Assembly (NCBI GenBank): GCA_044350425.1
Contig: JBILHS010000009.1
Span: 1-64,000, forward strand
DNA length: 64,000 bases
Direction: 5' to 3'
Source of the DNA: M3007 sp044350425
Lineage (GTDB): Bacteria; Bacteroidota; Bacteroidia; Chitinophagales; Saprospiraceae
Shown here: positions 25,510 to 34,486 of the stretch, in pieces
Layout of the letters: each line of letters opens with the position of its first letter
Position numbering within the stretch: position 1 is the stretch's first letter
Program-made: the position numbers and the translations under genes
The notes under the pieces: model-generated
Database searches by the model: none
Seen by the model: the letters and a program-made list of their open reading frames with translations, nothing else
What the model was told of the DNA's origin: nothing

Positions 25510-26331
25510 TCATTCGGCGGATGCGACACTAGGAATACCCGCCCATTCCGCTAATTCATCCAGACCCCAGGCATTTTCTACTGAAAATTCTCCAATAGCC
25601 GTGCGTCTCAGACTGCTCAGGTACGCCCCACTTCCTGCCGCTTGTCCCAGGTCATTGGCCAAGGAACGAATGTAGGTTCCTTTACTGCAAACTACCTGGA
25701 AATCAAGTTGTAAACCTTCCGGATAATTCGGGTGGAGCATAATGTCAGACCCTTTTTTGCTTGCAACCCTGACCTCGTCCAGTCCAGGAGGAACTGGCCG
25801 CAGATCGCCTGTTAGATCAAAGGAAGCGACCTGGACAGGCCGATGGGGCATTTCAACCTCCTGGCCCGTTCTTGCATTTTTATAGAGTCGCCGACCGTCC
25901 ACCTTAACGGCAGAAAAAATGGGAGGAACCTGCAAAATATCCCCTAAAAACTGTTCGCGGGCAGCCTCTAAAACCTCCTTGGTTAAATGGGCCGTTGGAT
26001 AAAACGTATCCGGGGCTTTTTCAAGATCAAAGGATGGCGTAGTAGCGCCAAAAGTGAAAGTGCCCGTATAGGTTTTCGGCATAGCTTGAAATTCCTCAAT
26101 TCGCTTGGTGTAATCACCCACGCACAAAATGAGTAAACCTGTGGCAAGCGGATCCAAGGTTCCGGCATGTCCTACCTTTAGCTTTTTATTGCCCGTTTTG
26201 CGTGCAAGCAGGTAACGCACCTTGTTCACTGCACCAAAAGAGGTCCAGGCCAAAGGTTTATCAATTAAAAAAACAGCACCTTTGGGGAAGACTTCAGGGA
26301 AAGGTTGGCCCGGGGAAATAACGGTTAGCAT
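25510..26331 (-). CDS. truB: tRNA pseudouridine(55) synthase
   Basis: Protein of 273 residues that makes pseudouridine-55 in the T-loop of tRNAs. The family start FLIDKPLAWTSFGAVNKVR is present, and the catalytic motif KVGHAGTLDPLATG places the active Asp at residue 60. Further conserved segments are YTGTFTFGATT and GTYIRSLANDLG. On the coding strand TAACTTTG, a perfect -7 box (complement at 26336-26343), ends only 4 nt before the ATG, so the mRNA may be almost leaderless. Confidence 0.95.
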   Translation of the reverse strand: MLTVISPGQPFPEVFPKGAVFLIDKPLAWTSFGAVNKVRYLLARKTGNKKLKVGHAGTLDPLATGLLILCVGDYTKRIEEFQAMPKTYTGTFTFGATTPSFDLEKAPDTFYPTAHLTKEVLEAAREQFLGDILQVPPIFSAVKVDGRRLYKNARTGQEVEMPHRPVQVASFDLTGDLRPVPPGLDEVRVASKKGSDIMLHPNYPEGLQLDFQVVCSKGTYIRSLANDLGQAAGSGAYLSSLRRTAIGEFSVENAWGLDELAEWAGIPSVASAE

Positions 26332-26598
26332 GGCGCAAAGTTAAAACGGAATTAACCTGATTATTTTAACCATTTTCCTTGTTACAAATCCTGATGACAA
26401 TGCGTCAGCTGTTTTTTAAATGAACGGACTTTTTGACTGCCATAACCTGGAATAACTGCCATTTTTTCACCCAATTAACATTGGCCGGAAATTTGAATTG
26501 AGCAGCAAACAGATCTACATGAACCTGATCCCCAAAAACCGAAACCATCCATTGCCGTCCAACTTATCCAAAGCTAAACTTCACCAACTTAAACGGTA

Positions 26599-26652
26599 AG
26601 TTTTTTCTCGGAAGGGATTTCTCCTTCAAAAAATCCCTTCCGAGAAAAAACT
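26599..26652 (+). promoter_or_regulatory. Perfect 22-bp hairpin in the clpB leader
   Basis: Arms 26599-26620 and 26631-26652 are exact complements with a 10-nt loop. The hairpin ends 13 nt before the clpB ATG at 26666. It is followed by an A/C-rich run and not a T tract, so it is not a terminator for plus-strand transcription. A role in controlling clpB translation or mRNA stability is inferred. The rest of 26332-26598 shows nothing I can assign. Confidence 0.7.
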
Positions 26653-26665
26653 CCCCTGTAAAAAT

Positions 26666-29317
26666 ATGACCTACGATAATTTCACCATCAAAGCACAAGA
26701 GGCCATCCTGCAAGCGCAACAAATTGCGGCTGGTTATGAACAACAAAGCGTAGATACCGGGCACCTGATCAAAGGGATGCTCAATGTAGACGACTCTGTT
26801 ACAGACTTTCTGTTAAAGAAAACCGGTGTGAATATTCCTGCCTTTACCGAGCAGTTGGATAAACTCACCTGGGAGACCCCCAAGGTTCAGGGGGCTGACA
26901 AACAATACCTGACCAACGAAGCCAATAAAGCGATCGCTGCTGCGAAAACCCTGCTGAAAGACTTTGGCGACGAGTATATTTCCCTTGAATTGCTCCTGCT
27001 CGGAGTTGTCAAAGGCAATGATAAGGCTGCCCGCCTGCTCCGTGAAAACGGTGCAACTTTTGATGCCCTGAGTGCTGCGGTAAAAGAATTACGCAAGGGC
27101 CGTAAAGTGACCGAACAGACCACGGATAACGTCTACAACGCACTTCAGAAGTACGCTGTCAATTTAACGGAGCAAGCCGAAAACGGCAAACTCGACCCGG
27201 TGATCGGTCGGGATGAGGAGATCCGTCGGGTGCTACATATTCTAAGTCGCCGCAAAAAGAACAATCCGGTCATCATCGGTGATCCCGGAGTCGGAAAGAC
27301 CGCTATTGTAGAAGGTATTGCCTGGCGAATTGTCAAGCAGGACGTGCCGGAAACCCTGGCAGGTAAAAAAATATTCAGCCTGGACATGTCGTCGCTCATC
27401 GCGGGGGCAAAGTATAAGGGCGAATTTGAAGAGCGTTTAAAGGCTGTGATCAAAGAGGTGGTCGACTCCAATGAGCAGGTCATTTTGTTCATTGATGAGA
27501 TCCACACCCTGGTCGGAGCCGGTGGAGGTCAGGGCGCCATGGATGCTGCAAACATCCTGAAACCAGCGCTCGCCCGGGGCGAACTTCGCACCATCGGCGC
27601 AACTACCCTGGATGAATACCAGAAATACTTTGAAAGCGACAAAGCACTGGAACGCCGTTTTCAGTCTGTTTATGTGGATGAGCCCAGCGTGGAGGATACC
27701 ATTAGTATTCTGCGCGGTATCCGGGAAAAATACGAGAATTACCACAAGGTTCAAATTCTGGACGAGGCACTCATTGCTTCTGCAGAGCTTTCGCACCGGT
27801 ATATTTCTGAACGTAAATTGCCAGATAAGGCCATCGACCTGATCGATGAGGCGGGTGCAAAACTTAGACTTGAACTCGATTCTGTGCCAGAAGATGTGGA
27901 CAAACTGGATCGTCAAATGCGGCAACTGGAAATTGAAAGGGAGGCCATAAAGCGCGAAAACGATACGAAGAAACTGGATGCCATGAACAAGCAGATCCAG
28001 GAGTTGCGTGAAAAGCTGGATGATCTGCGGGCAAAATGGACCTCCGAAAAAGAGATCGTGGAAGCCATTCAAACCAGCAAACAAAAGCTGGAAGAACTCC
28101 AGATCCAATACCAGCGCGCAGAAAGAGAAGGCAACCTGGAAGTAGCATCCAGGATAAAATACCAGGACATACCAGCCAGAGAGGCCATGTTGAAGGCTGC
28201 AGAGGAAAAACTCGCGACCATGGCACCTGAAAATCGAATGACCACCCAAATTGTAACGGCAAACGATATTGCAGAAGTAGTAGCGCGTTGGACCGGTATT
28301 CCTTTGGCCAAAATGATGCGGGGGGAACGGGAGCGACTCCTTCACCTTGAAACGGAGATGCACCAACGGGTAGTCGGGCAGGATGAGGCAGTTACCGTGG
28401 TTGCCGATGCTGTTCGCCGAAGCCGCGCTGGTCTGAGTGATCCTGACAAACCAATCGGTTCATTTATATTCTGTGGTCCGACAGGTGTAGGTAAAACAGA
28501 ACTCGCTAAAGCACTCGCAGATGTCCTATTTGATGATGAAAAGGCGATCACCCGAATCGATATGAGTGAATATCAGGAGAAGCACAGTGTATCCCGACTC
28601 GTGGGAGCACCTCCTGGATATGTAGGGTATGATGAAGGGGGGCAGTTGACTGAGGCCGTCCGCAGGAGACCCTACTCCATTGTACTGCTGGATGAGATTG
28701 AAAAAGCACACCCGGACACCTTCAACATCCTGCTTCAAGTGCTGGATGATGGTCGCTTAACGGATAACAAGGGCCGGACCGCAAATTTCAAGAACACCAT
28801 CATTATCATGACCTCCAATCTGGCCAGTGATCGTATTATGGAGACCTTTGAAGGGTATGAGGCCTTGCAGGAACAAAAGAAAAAGGAAGTATTTGAGAAA
28901 GCAAAAACAGAGGTGATGGATGCTTTAAAAATGAACTTGCGGCCAGAATTTTTGAATCGTGTTGATGAGGTAGTTGTATTCCATCCATTGCAAAAAGACC
29001 AGATGTCGTTGATCCTCAATATCCTGATGAAGGATATCCGCGAGATGCTCATCAAACAGGAGTTACAACTGGAGTTGACCAAGGATGCTGGTGTTCAGCT
29101 GGTGGAGCAGGGTTTTGATCCTCAATTTGGCGCACGACCGCTCAAGCGCACCTTGCAACGTGAATTGATCAATGAACTCGCCAAACACCTGCTCGCAGGC
29201 GATTACCAAAAGGGTGACACCGTGCTGATCGATGCCGATGCCGCCGGATTGACCTTTGGACGGAAAACCCTGGTAGATGGAAAATCGGTGGTGTCTAAAA
29301 AATTAAAGGCCGTTTAA
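26666..29317 (+). CDS. clpB: ATP-dependent protein disaggregase ClpB
   Basis: Hsp100 disaggregase of 883 residues. In order: N-terminal Clp-N repeats (1-150), AAA+ domain 1 with Walker A GDPGVGKT at 205-212 and Walker B ILFIDEIH, the long coiled-coil M domain (about 410-525), AAA+ domain 2 with GPTGVGKT at 604-611 and IVLLDEIEKAH, and the C-terminal D2-small domain. The M domain separates it from ClpA and ClpC. It works with DnaK to dissolve aggregates after heat stress. The leader hairpin at 26599-26652 may control it. Terminator hairpins follow. Confidence 0.97.
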   Translation: MTYDNFTIKAQEAILQAQQIAAGYEQQSVDTGHLIKGMLNVDDSVTDFLLKKTGVNIPAFTEQLDKLTWETPKVQGADKQYLTNEANKAIAAAKTLLKDFGDEYISLELLLLGVVKGNDKAARLLRENGATFDALSAAVKELRKGRKVTEQTTDNVYNALQKYAVNLTEQAENGKLDPVIGRDEEIRRVLHILSRRKKNNPVIIGDPGVGKTAIVEGIAWRIVKQDVPETLAGKKIFSLDMSSLIAGAKYKGEFEERLKAVIKEVVDSNEQVILFIDEIHTLVGAGGGQGAMDAANILKPALARGELRTIGATTLDEYQKYFESDKALERRFQSVYVDEPSVEDTISILRGIREKYENYHKVQILDEALIASAELSHRYISERKLPDKAIDLIDEAGAKLRLELDSVPEDVDKLDRQMRQLEIEREAIKRENDTKKLDAMNKQIQELREKLDDLRAKWTSEKEIVEAIQTSKQKLEELQIQYQRAEREGNLEVASRIKYQDIPAREAMLKAAEEKLATMAPENRMTTQIVTANDIAEVVARWTGIPLAKMMRGERERLLHLETEMHQRVVGQDEAVTVVADAVRRSRAGLSDPDKPIGSFIFCGPTGVGKTELAKALADVLFDDEKAITRIDMSEYQEKHSVSRLVGAPPGYVGYDEGGQLTEAVRRRPYSIVLLDEIEKAHPDTFNILLQVLDDGRLTDNKGRTANFKNTIIIMTSNLASDRIMETFEGYEALQEQKKKEVFEKAKTEVMDALKMNLRPEFLNRVDEVVVFHPLQKDQMSLILNILMKDIREMLIKQELQLELTKDAGVQLVEQGFDPQFGARPLKRTLQRELINELAKHLLAGDYQKGDTVLIDADAAGLTFGRKTLVDGKSVVSKKLKAV

Positions 29318-29371
29318 GTAATTGAGTAGTCTTTTCAAGCACTAGTGCCACATCCGGCACTACGTTTTACA

Positions 29372-29412
29372 AACCGGATTGGAGCTTAAATGCTTCGATC
29401 CGGTTGTTTTTT
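29372..29412 (+). terminator. Terminator after clpB
   Basis: Stem AACCGGAT (29372-29379) with ATCCGGTT (29398-29405), an inner GGAGC/GCTTC pairing, and a T tract to 29412. A separate 7-bp hairpin, TAGTGCC/GGCACTA, lies just before it at 29343-29362. Confidence 0.8.
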
Positions 29413-29432
29413 AGGGGTGCAGATTGAATTAA

Positions 29433-29465
29433 TTTGACGTCAGACCTACTAACTCCGTAATTTTG
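29433..29465 (+). promoter_or_regulatory. Bacteroidota-type promoter of the paralogous small-membrane-protein pair
   Basis: TTTG at 29433-29436, 21 nt and TAATTTTG at 29458-29465 are full matches to the -33/-7 consensus. The ATG of the first gene is 17 nt further. Confidence 0.65.
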
Positions 29466-29482
29466 CCTTTGAAAATTTATAA

Positions 29483-29839
29483 ATGAGATTTAAAAAACTG
29501 ACACGACTGCCTCGCCAAATCCTGCGTGCAATCTTGATGGAAGGTGTTGGAACAGGTCGAATGCTACACACTTATGTTCGGCATGGAGGCAGGAAACTGA
29601 ACTTAACACCCACCCATCGCTACCCAAGTTCAGAAGAATTGAGGGTGGCAGGTGAGCAGTTAAGGGATGTCCCCAGATCCTTGGTTTTTATTGCTGTGGT
29701 ACTTATACCCATTCCCGGTTTTGTTGGCGGATATGCGGTCATGGCCGTTGCGGCAGAACGTTTGATGGGAGATCGGATCAAACTTTTACCCACCAGATTC
29801 AGGCATTTTTTTACGCACAAAGCGCCTGGACAAATATAA
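29483..29839 (+). CDS. Small membrane protein, paralogue 1 (LETM1-like resemblance)
   Basis: Protein of 118 residues: a basic N-terminal half (RFKKLTRLPRQILRAILMEG), then one hydrophobic segment with a kink (FIAVVLIPIPGFVGGYAVMAV) and a basic tail. The arrangement DVPRSLVFIAVVLIPIPG resembles the membrane-proximal part of LETM1-like proteins, but the match is short and I assign no function. It is homologous to the next gene along its whole length (LPRQ, MEGV, RHG, LTPTHRYP, QLRDVPR), so the pair arose by tandem duplication. Both are read from the promoter at 29433. Confidence 0.6.
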   Translation: MRFKKLTRLPRQILRAILMEGVGTGRMLHTYVRHGGRKLNLTPTHRYPSSEELRVAGEQLRDVPRSLVFIAVVLIPIPGFVGGYAVMAVAAERLMGDRIKLLPTRFRHFFTHKAPGQI

Positions 29840-29880
29840 AGGCTAAATAACCGTATTTCAGACGTAAATTTGCGCTGAAA

Positions 29881-30366
29881 ATGATAAAAACGAAGCTCCG
29901 CGAGATTACAAAATTGCCACGCCAGATGGTCTGGGCCATGGTCATGGAGGGCGTGGAGACCACCCGGATGGTAAAAGTGTTTTTGAAGCACGGCCGTGGT
30001 AAGCTCCGCCTGGTACCTTCGCATCGGAACCCTACCCCGGAACAATTGAAGGAGGCCGTAGAACAACTCAAGGATCTACCCCGCTTTTTGCCATTTTTTG
30101 TCGTGGTCGTAGTGCCTGTACCAGGAATAACTGAAGGTTATGCCGTGGTAGCCTTAACCCTGGAACGCTGGTTGGGCGATCGTATGAAAATCTTGCCGAG
30201 TCAGTTTAGGCATATTTTAAGACCTGAAGCGCCGCTAGATGTTTCAATGGAGGCTCCCAAACAAGCTGAAGGTCCGGAAGCATCTACTCCATCGTCAACT
30301 GCCAGATTATCCACAACCGTGATTCAACCTCCTACATCGGAAAAAACGCATCCTCCACATGTCTGA
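29881..30366 (+). CDS. Small membrane protein, paralogue 2, with disordered tail
   Basis: Protein of 161 residues. Residues 1-118 parallel the previous gene (KLPRQMVWAMVMEGVETTRM, then QLKDLPRFLPFFVVVVVPVPG and RMKILPSQFRHI). About 43 residues rich in Pro, Ser, Thr and Glu follow that the paralogue lacks. This extra tail reads over the end of the convergent yraN gene: the last 35 nt overlap. The start is the ATG at 29881, 41 nt after the paralogue's stop. The function is unknown. Confidence 0.6.
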   Translation: MIKTKLREITKLPRQMVWAMVMEGVETTRMVKVFLKHGRGKLRLVPSHRNPTPEQLKEAVEQLKDLPRFLPFFVVVVVPVPGITEGYAVVALTLERWLGDRMKILPSQFRHILRPEAPLDVSMEAPKQAEGPEASTPSSTARLSTTVIQPPTSEKTHPPHV

Positions 30367-30733
30367 TCTCCGCCACTTTACCTTTCCCTAGAATAACAGC
30401 CAAAACATCAAAGCGAATCTCCCAACCATAATCGATGGATTCCATATATGCCCCGGCTGCCCGCATCATCTGATCTTGCTTTCTGGCATCTACGGCTTCT
30501 TCCGGCCCTCCATATCCCTGTCCTTCTCCGGTTCGGGTCTTTACTTCAACGAAGACCAGAATATCTTCCGGCGTCCAGGCTATAATATCAATTTCACTCC
30601 GTCCTTCACGCCAATTTCTGGCGGCAATGCGCCAACCTTTTGCTGTCAGATAATCTGCAGCGATCGTTTCACCATATTGACCGGTTACCAGGTGTGGAGT
30701 GATTACCTCTGGTTTCTTTCTAGGAATGCTCAT
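30332..30733 (-). CDS. yraN: YraN/UPF0102-family protein
   Basis: Protein of 133 residues of the UPF0102 family, which has a Holliday-junction-resolvase/endonuclease-like fold. The motifs are GQYGETIAADYLTAKGW, then SEIDIIAWTPEDILVFVEVKTR, which carries the Asp and ExK catalytic residues of the nuclease fold. The biological role is not established. Its ATG overlaps the rimO stop by 4 nt, so it is translationally coupled behind rimO. Its end overlaps the convergent gene at 29881-30366 by 35 nt. Confidence 0.88.
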   Translation of the reverse strand: MSIPRKKPEVITPHLVTGQYGETIAADYLTAKGWRIAARNWREGRSEIDIIAWTPEDILVFVEVKTRTGEGQGYGGPEEAVDARKQDQMMRAAGAYMESIDYGWEIRFDVLAVILGKGKVAEIRHVEDAFFPM

Positions 30734-32049
30734 GACTCTGGCACCAATTCTCCGTACAGATCAAACTCTTCTGCTCCGGTAATCCGCACGTTGGCAAAAT
30801 CTCCTAACCTTACGTAATTATTCTTGGCCAGCACCAGCACTTCATTGTCTACCTCAGGAGAATCCGCTTCCGTACGGCCAATAAAGTATTTGCCTTCCTT
30901 CCGATCGAAAAGCGTTCGGAAAACCTGCCCGATCTTTGCCTCGTTTTTTCGCAGCGAAATTTCCTGCTGGACTTCCATGAGGCGTTGTGCCCGTTCCGCT
31001 TTTACCTCAGCCGGAATATCATCGGGCAGATCATACGCCCGGGTACTTTCTTCATGGGAATATTGAAATACGCCTACCCGCTCAAATTCCTGTGCCCGTA
31101 CAAAGTCGAGGAGACTTTCAAAATCTGCTTCGGTCTCTCCTGGATGCCCTACCAGAAAAGTGGTTCGGATGGCTATGCCCGGGACTCTTTCGCGAATTTG
31201 TGTCAACAACTCCTCTGTTTCTGCCCGGGTGATCTGCCGACGCATGGCTTCCAGCACAGGGTCACTGGCGTGCTGTAGGGGGATATCCAGGTAATTACAG
31301 ATCTCTTTGCGCTCTGCGATCGCATCCAGGATATCCAATGGGAACTTGCTTGGGTATGCGTAATGTAAGCGGATCCATTCGATGCCTTCCACATCTGCCA
31401 AGGCATGTAATAACCTGGGTAATTCGCGGGTTTTATAGAGGTCCAGACCGTAATAAGTCAGTTCCTGCGCAATGAGCAAAAGTTCTTTTACCCCGCGTTT
31501 TGCCAGATTTTGCGCTTCCATAACCAGTTCTTCGACCGGGCGACTGATGTGTTTGCCACGCATGAGCGGAATGGCACAAAATGCACAGGTGCGGTTGCAG
31601 CCTTCCGAGATCTTAAGATAAGCGTAATGGGGCAGTGTGGTGATCTGGCGTGTACCCAGCAGTTCATGCTTATAATCGGCCTCCAGGCGGGCCAATAATG
31701 CCGGCATTTCAAGCGTGCCGAAAAAGGCATCCACCTCTGGGATTTCTTCTTCCAGATCATCTTTATAGCGTTGTGAAAGACAACCGGTTACGTATAGCTT
31801 ATCAATACCACCCAATCGTTTAAGATTTGCATATTCCACGATCGTGTCAATGCTCTCCTTTTTCGCCACATCAATAAATCCACAGGTATTCACGATCACC
31901 ACATTGGCATCGCTTTCATCCTTTTCGTGGGTTACTTCATAATCGTTCCCACGCAGTTGTGTGATGAGATTTTCACTATCCACGAGGTTCTTGGAACACC
32001 CTAGGGTGATGACGTTTATTTTGTCTGCTCTGAATGCTTTTGTCTTCAT
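30730..32049 (-). CDS. rimO: Ribosomal protein uS12 methylthiotransferase RimO
   Basis: Radical-SAM methylthiotransferase that adds a methylthio group to an Asp of ribosomal protein S12. With the ATG at 32049 it has 439 residues. The N-terminal MTTase domain holds three cluster Cys (C18 in TLGCSKNLVDSE, C56 in NTCGFID, C90 in TGCLSQRY). The radical-SAM cluster is C151-x3-C155-x2-C158 in EGCNRTCAFC. A TRAM domain ends the protein. The reading frame is open for 32 further codons upstream, but the family start fits MKTKAFRADKINVITLGC. Confidence 0.94.
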   Translation of the reverse strand: MKTKAFRADKINVITLGCSKNLVDSENLITQLRGNDYEVTHEKDESDANVVIVNTCGFIDVAKKESIDTIVEYANLKRLGGIDKLYVTGCLSQRYKDDLEEEIPEVDAFFGTLEMPALLARLEADYKHELLGTRQITTLPHYAYLKISEGCNRTCAFCAIPLMRGKHISRPVEELVMEAQNLAKRGVKELLLIAQELTYYGLDLYKTRELPRLLHALADVEGIEWIRLHYAYPSKFPLDILDAIAERKEICNYLDIPLQHASDPVLEAMRRQITRAETEELLTQIRERVPGIAIRTTFLVGHPGETEADFESLLDFVRAQEFERVGVFQYSHEESTRAYDLPDDIPAEVKAERAQRLMEVQQEISLRKNEAKIGQVFRTLFDRKEGKYFIGRTEADSPEVDNEVLVLAKNNYVRLGDFANVRITGAEEFDLYGELVPES

Positions 32050-32225
32050 AAATAGGTCCCGAAGTAGGTTCCGGGAAAACGGATGATCAAGTTTTTGCGA
32101 ATGGCTGGCCGGTAAAGATTTCCCGGGGCTTAAAATGAGCCGCAAAGGTCGGCAAATATTGACAAATCAGGCCATCCCGTGTTCAGATGACAAATAAGTT
32201 ACGAAATACACTCCATAGACCACGC

Positions 32226-33503
32226 TCATGCCTCTTTTAAAATACGTTCCTTCAAAAGGGATGAAAACTTCTCTTCTCCAAACGTATCAGGTGCAATCCG
32301 CCCCATTTCAGGCGCTGAACAAGCATCTTTGGTGAGGTAAACTTTGCCCTCCAGTTCCCATACGATGGTATCCAGCGTTTTGACCAGTTCGAAAATGCCG
32401 CGGGTTCGGGGGAAATCAAGTGCCAGCGAGTAACCCTTGATCGGGAAGGAGTGAATTGCCTCATGCGGACGTTCTCCATGCCGCTTCAGTACGGTCAAAA
32501 ATGGAGTTTCCCCACTTTTGCGAATGGCTGCCAATACTTTATAAAAGCCTTCCTGTGCATTACTTTCCGGCAGGCAAAACTGATATTGCACCAGCCCTCT
32601 TCGCCCGTAAAACCGATTCCAGTTTTGCAAGGCATCCAGTGGGTAAAAATATTTATCCAGGGAAACAAGCTCCTCCTCGCTGCGTTTTTTATTGAAATAG
32701 AAGTAGTTGTGTGCCCGAATGCTCCAGGGATTTAAGAACCAGGAGGGGGCATAAATGGGTATATTTCGTTTAGGAACTTCTGAAAAAGTAAGCGGGGACT
32801 GATTCAAAGGGGCGTTCTGATGTTCTGCAAAATAAACAATGCCCCGCCAGTGTGCACTGGTACAGTCTACCCAGCCAGCAGCATACGGCCAGGCTGTGTT
32901 TTCTTCAAAAGCAACAAACAGTTCATCCAGGTTTTGGGCTTGTACCGTTTTCTGGTGCATTTGCGTTGAAGCAATTCTCAAAAGGTCGAATTTTGCAGAA
33001 AGGATCACGCCCGTCCAACCCATACCTCCGCAACTTTGCCAAAACAGATCAGCATTTTTATGGCGAGAGCAGGTTTTTATCTCACCGGAGGAAACCATGA
33101 TTTCAAAGGAGACCAAATGTTTAGAGAAGCATCCAGCTGTCGGATGGTTTTTTCCATGCACATCGGAGGCAATTGCTCCACCCACCGTAATTTCCTTGAT
33201 CCCCGGTGTGACTTGGAAAAACCAGCCCTGAGGAATAATAACCTTCAAAATGTCTTTCAATAACACGCCTGCCTCGCAAGTTATTTGCCCTTTTTCAGCG
33301 TCAAAGGCCATTATTTTATTCATTTTCAGAATAGAAAGGATATTAGGCGCAAGCGAGGCATCGCCATAACTCTTTCCGTTGCCACGCGCTATAATCTGCT
33401 TGTTGCCGATCACAACGGTGCGGACCCCTACCCTATCAAGGGGCTCAAAAACTTCGGCTTGGATGCGGGGAAAATTAGCCCAGCCAGCAATGGATCTCAG
33501 CAC
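32226..33503 (-). CDS. FAD-dependent oxidoreductase, DprE1-like
   Basis: Protein of 425 residues of the vanillyl-alcohol-oxidase flavin family. The FAD-binding part includes IARGNGKSYGDASLAPN and TPGIKEITVGGAIASDVHGKNH. The C-terminal EGKVYLTKDACSAPEMG matches DprE1, the oxidase that works on decaprenyl-phosphoryl-ribose in actinobacteria. In Bacteroidota the substrate is unknown. The usual DprE2 reductase partner is not adjacent. The gene follows the DUF4340-like gene by 19 nt on the same strand. Confidence 0.75.
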   Translation of the reverse strand: MLRSIAGWANFPRIQAEVFEPLDRVGVRTVVIGNKQIIARGNGKSYGDASLAPNILSILKMNKIMAFDAEKGQITCEAGVLLKDILKVIIPQGWFFQVTPGIKEITVGGAIASDVHGKNHPTAGCFSKHLVSFEIMVSSGEIKTCSRHKNADLFWQSCGGMGWTGVILSAKFDLLRIASTQMHQKTVQAQNLDELFVAFEENTAWPYAAGWVDCTSAHWRGIVYFAEHQNAPLNQSPLTFSEVPKRNIPIYAPSWFLNPWSIRAHNYFYFNKKRSEEELVSLDKYFYPLDALQNWNRFYGRRGLVQYQFCLPESNAQEGFYKVLAAIRKSGETPFLTVLKRHGERPHEAIHSFPIKGYSLALDFPRTRGIFELVKTLDTIVWELEGKVYLTKDACSAPEMGRIAPDTFGEEKFSSLLKERILKEA

Positions 33504-33522
33504 TTTTTAGGATTGTTTTAGG

Positions 33523-34482
33523 TCAAAATGGATGACAAATTTGATTCATCAACAGGGTGTCTGCCAGGGAGAAATAGTTGTTCGGATTTTGGGAAGAATG
33601 CAGCACAAAAAGAGATAACTGGCGACGTTCGGGTTTTCGGGCAGGCAAAATTTCGGGAACATTCAAATGATCTTGCCTATATATTTTCAAACTTAATGGA
33701 TCTGCCTGACCTTCAAAATTGAGTTGGATCCACGCATAGACGACCTCATTTGCATGACTTTCATCATACAGATCTGCAAAGGATAGACCATTTAAACGGG
33801 AAATTTGGGAAAGCCAGGATTTAGCCTCCTCGTTGGAGATAGATTTTGAAGAAATCCGGTTTATCCACACATCCATGGAATCACTTTTCTGGAATACCAG
33901 ACTGTCAATACCCAGTTTAAATATCGAAAAACGCTTGACCGCATTGGGGTCAAACTGAGCAATGGTCCGTGTCCGAAAATCATTCAGAGCCTTAGAAAAT
34001 ACGCCTCGTAACTGACTGTTTACCAAGTAGATACCTGCATGATCGGGCAGTTGAACATAAGTTGCAGCTTGCTCATTTTCAATGGTCTCACAGCCTATCA
34101 TCAACTTTTCCTGCTGCATCCCTGTATGTATCACCGTGAGCTGAATGGACGACTTCGTTGAAAACCCCAAGGTGTCCGGTTGTTCCGTTTTTGCGACGCG
34201 AATAGACCGGATATCTGTCAGGACGGAGAGCATCTTTTGAGCGATATCAGATGGTACGCGCACACTTCGTTCTTCTTGCTCTGCAGACCATCCATGGTCT
34301 TCCCTTTGAAGAAACAAGGTAGGCTTTCCAGGGAGTGTGATCTGTATCTGCTGAACATTGGCAGTATCCAGCTTTAGGAGGCTGGTTTGAAAGAAAGTGG
34401 CACTTCGCCACGGCGCACGCCGTACCGCAAGTCCCAACAAAAGGGTGAGTATAAATATAAGGACAATATGCTTGTTTTTCAT
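33523..34482 (-). CDS. DUF4340-like membrane-anchored protein
   Basis: Start taken at the ATG near 34482 (319 residues); a TTG at 34521 is in frame but lies inside the upstream gene. One N-terminal membrane helix (HIVLIFILTLLLGLAV) is followed by a large extracytoplasmic beta-rich part containing VQQIQITLPGKPTLFLQ, with a repeat of the same kind near VKRFSIFKLGIDSLVFQ. This pattern fits DUF4340 proteins, which often sit beside ABC-type gliding transport genes, though none is seen here. The start is only 4 nt past the stop of the TonB-like gene, suggesting coupling. Confidence 0.6.
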   Translation of the reverse strand: MKNKHIVLIFILTLLLGLAVRRAPWRSATFFQTSLLKLDTANVQQIQITLPGKPTLFLQREDHGWSAEQEERSVRVPSDIAQKMLSVLTDIRSIRVAKTEQPDTLGFSTKSSIQLTVIHTGMQQEKLMIGCETIENEQAATYVQLPDHAGIYLVNSQLRGVFSKALNDFRTRTIAQFDPNAVKRFSIFKLGIDSLVFQKSDSMDVWINRISSKSISNEEAKSWLSQISRLNGLSFADLYDESHANEVVYAWIQLNFEGQADPLSLKIYRQDHLNVPEILPARKPERRQLSLFVLHSSQNPNNYFSLADTLLMNQICHPF

Positions 34483-34486
34483 GACC

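Noticed and set aside
26599..26652. The clpB leader hairpin as a terminator
   Set aside because: No T tract follows the 3' arm on either strand, and a terminator 13 nt before the ATG would silence clpB.
27437..28366. 309-codon minus-strand ORF
   Set aside because: It is antisense to the middle of clpB, has no family resemblance and is explained by codon bias of the real gene.
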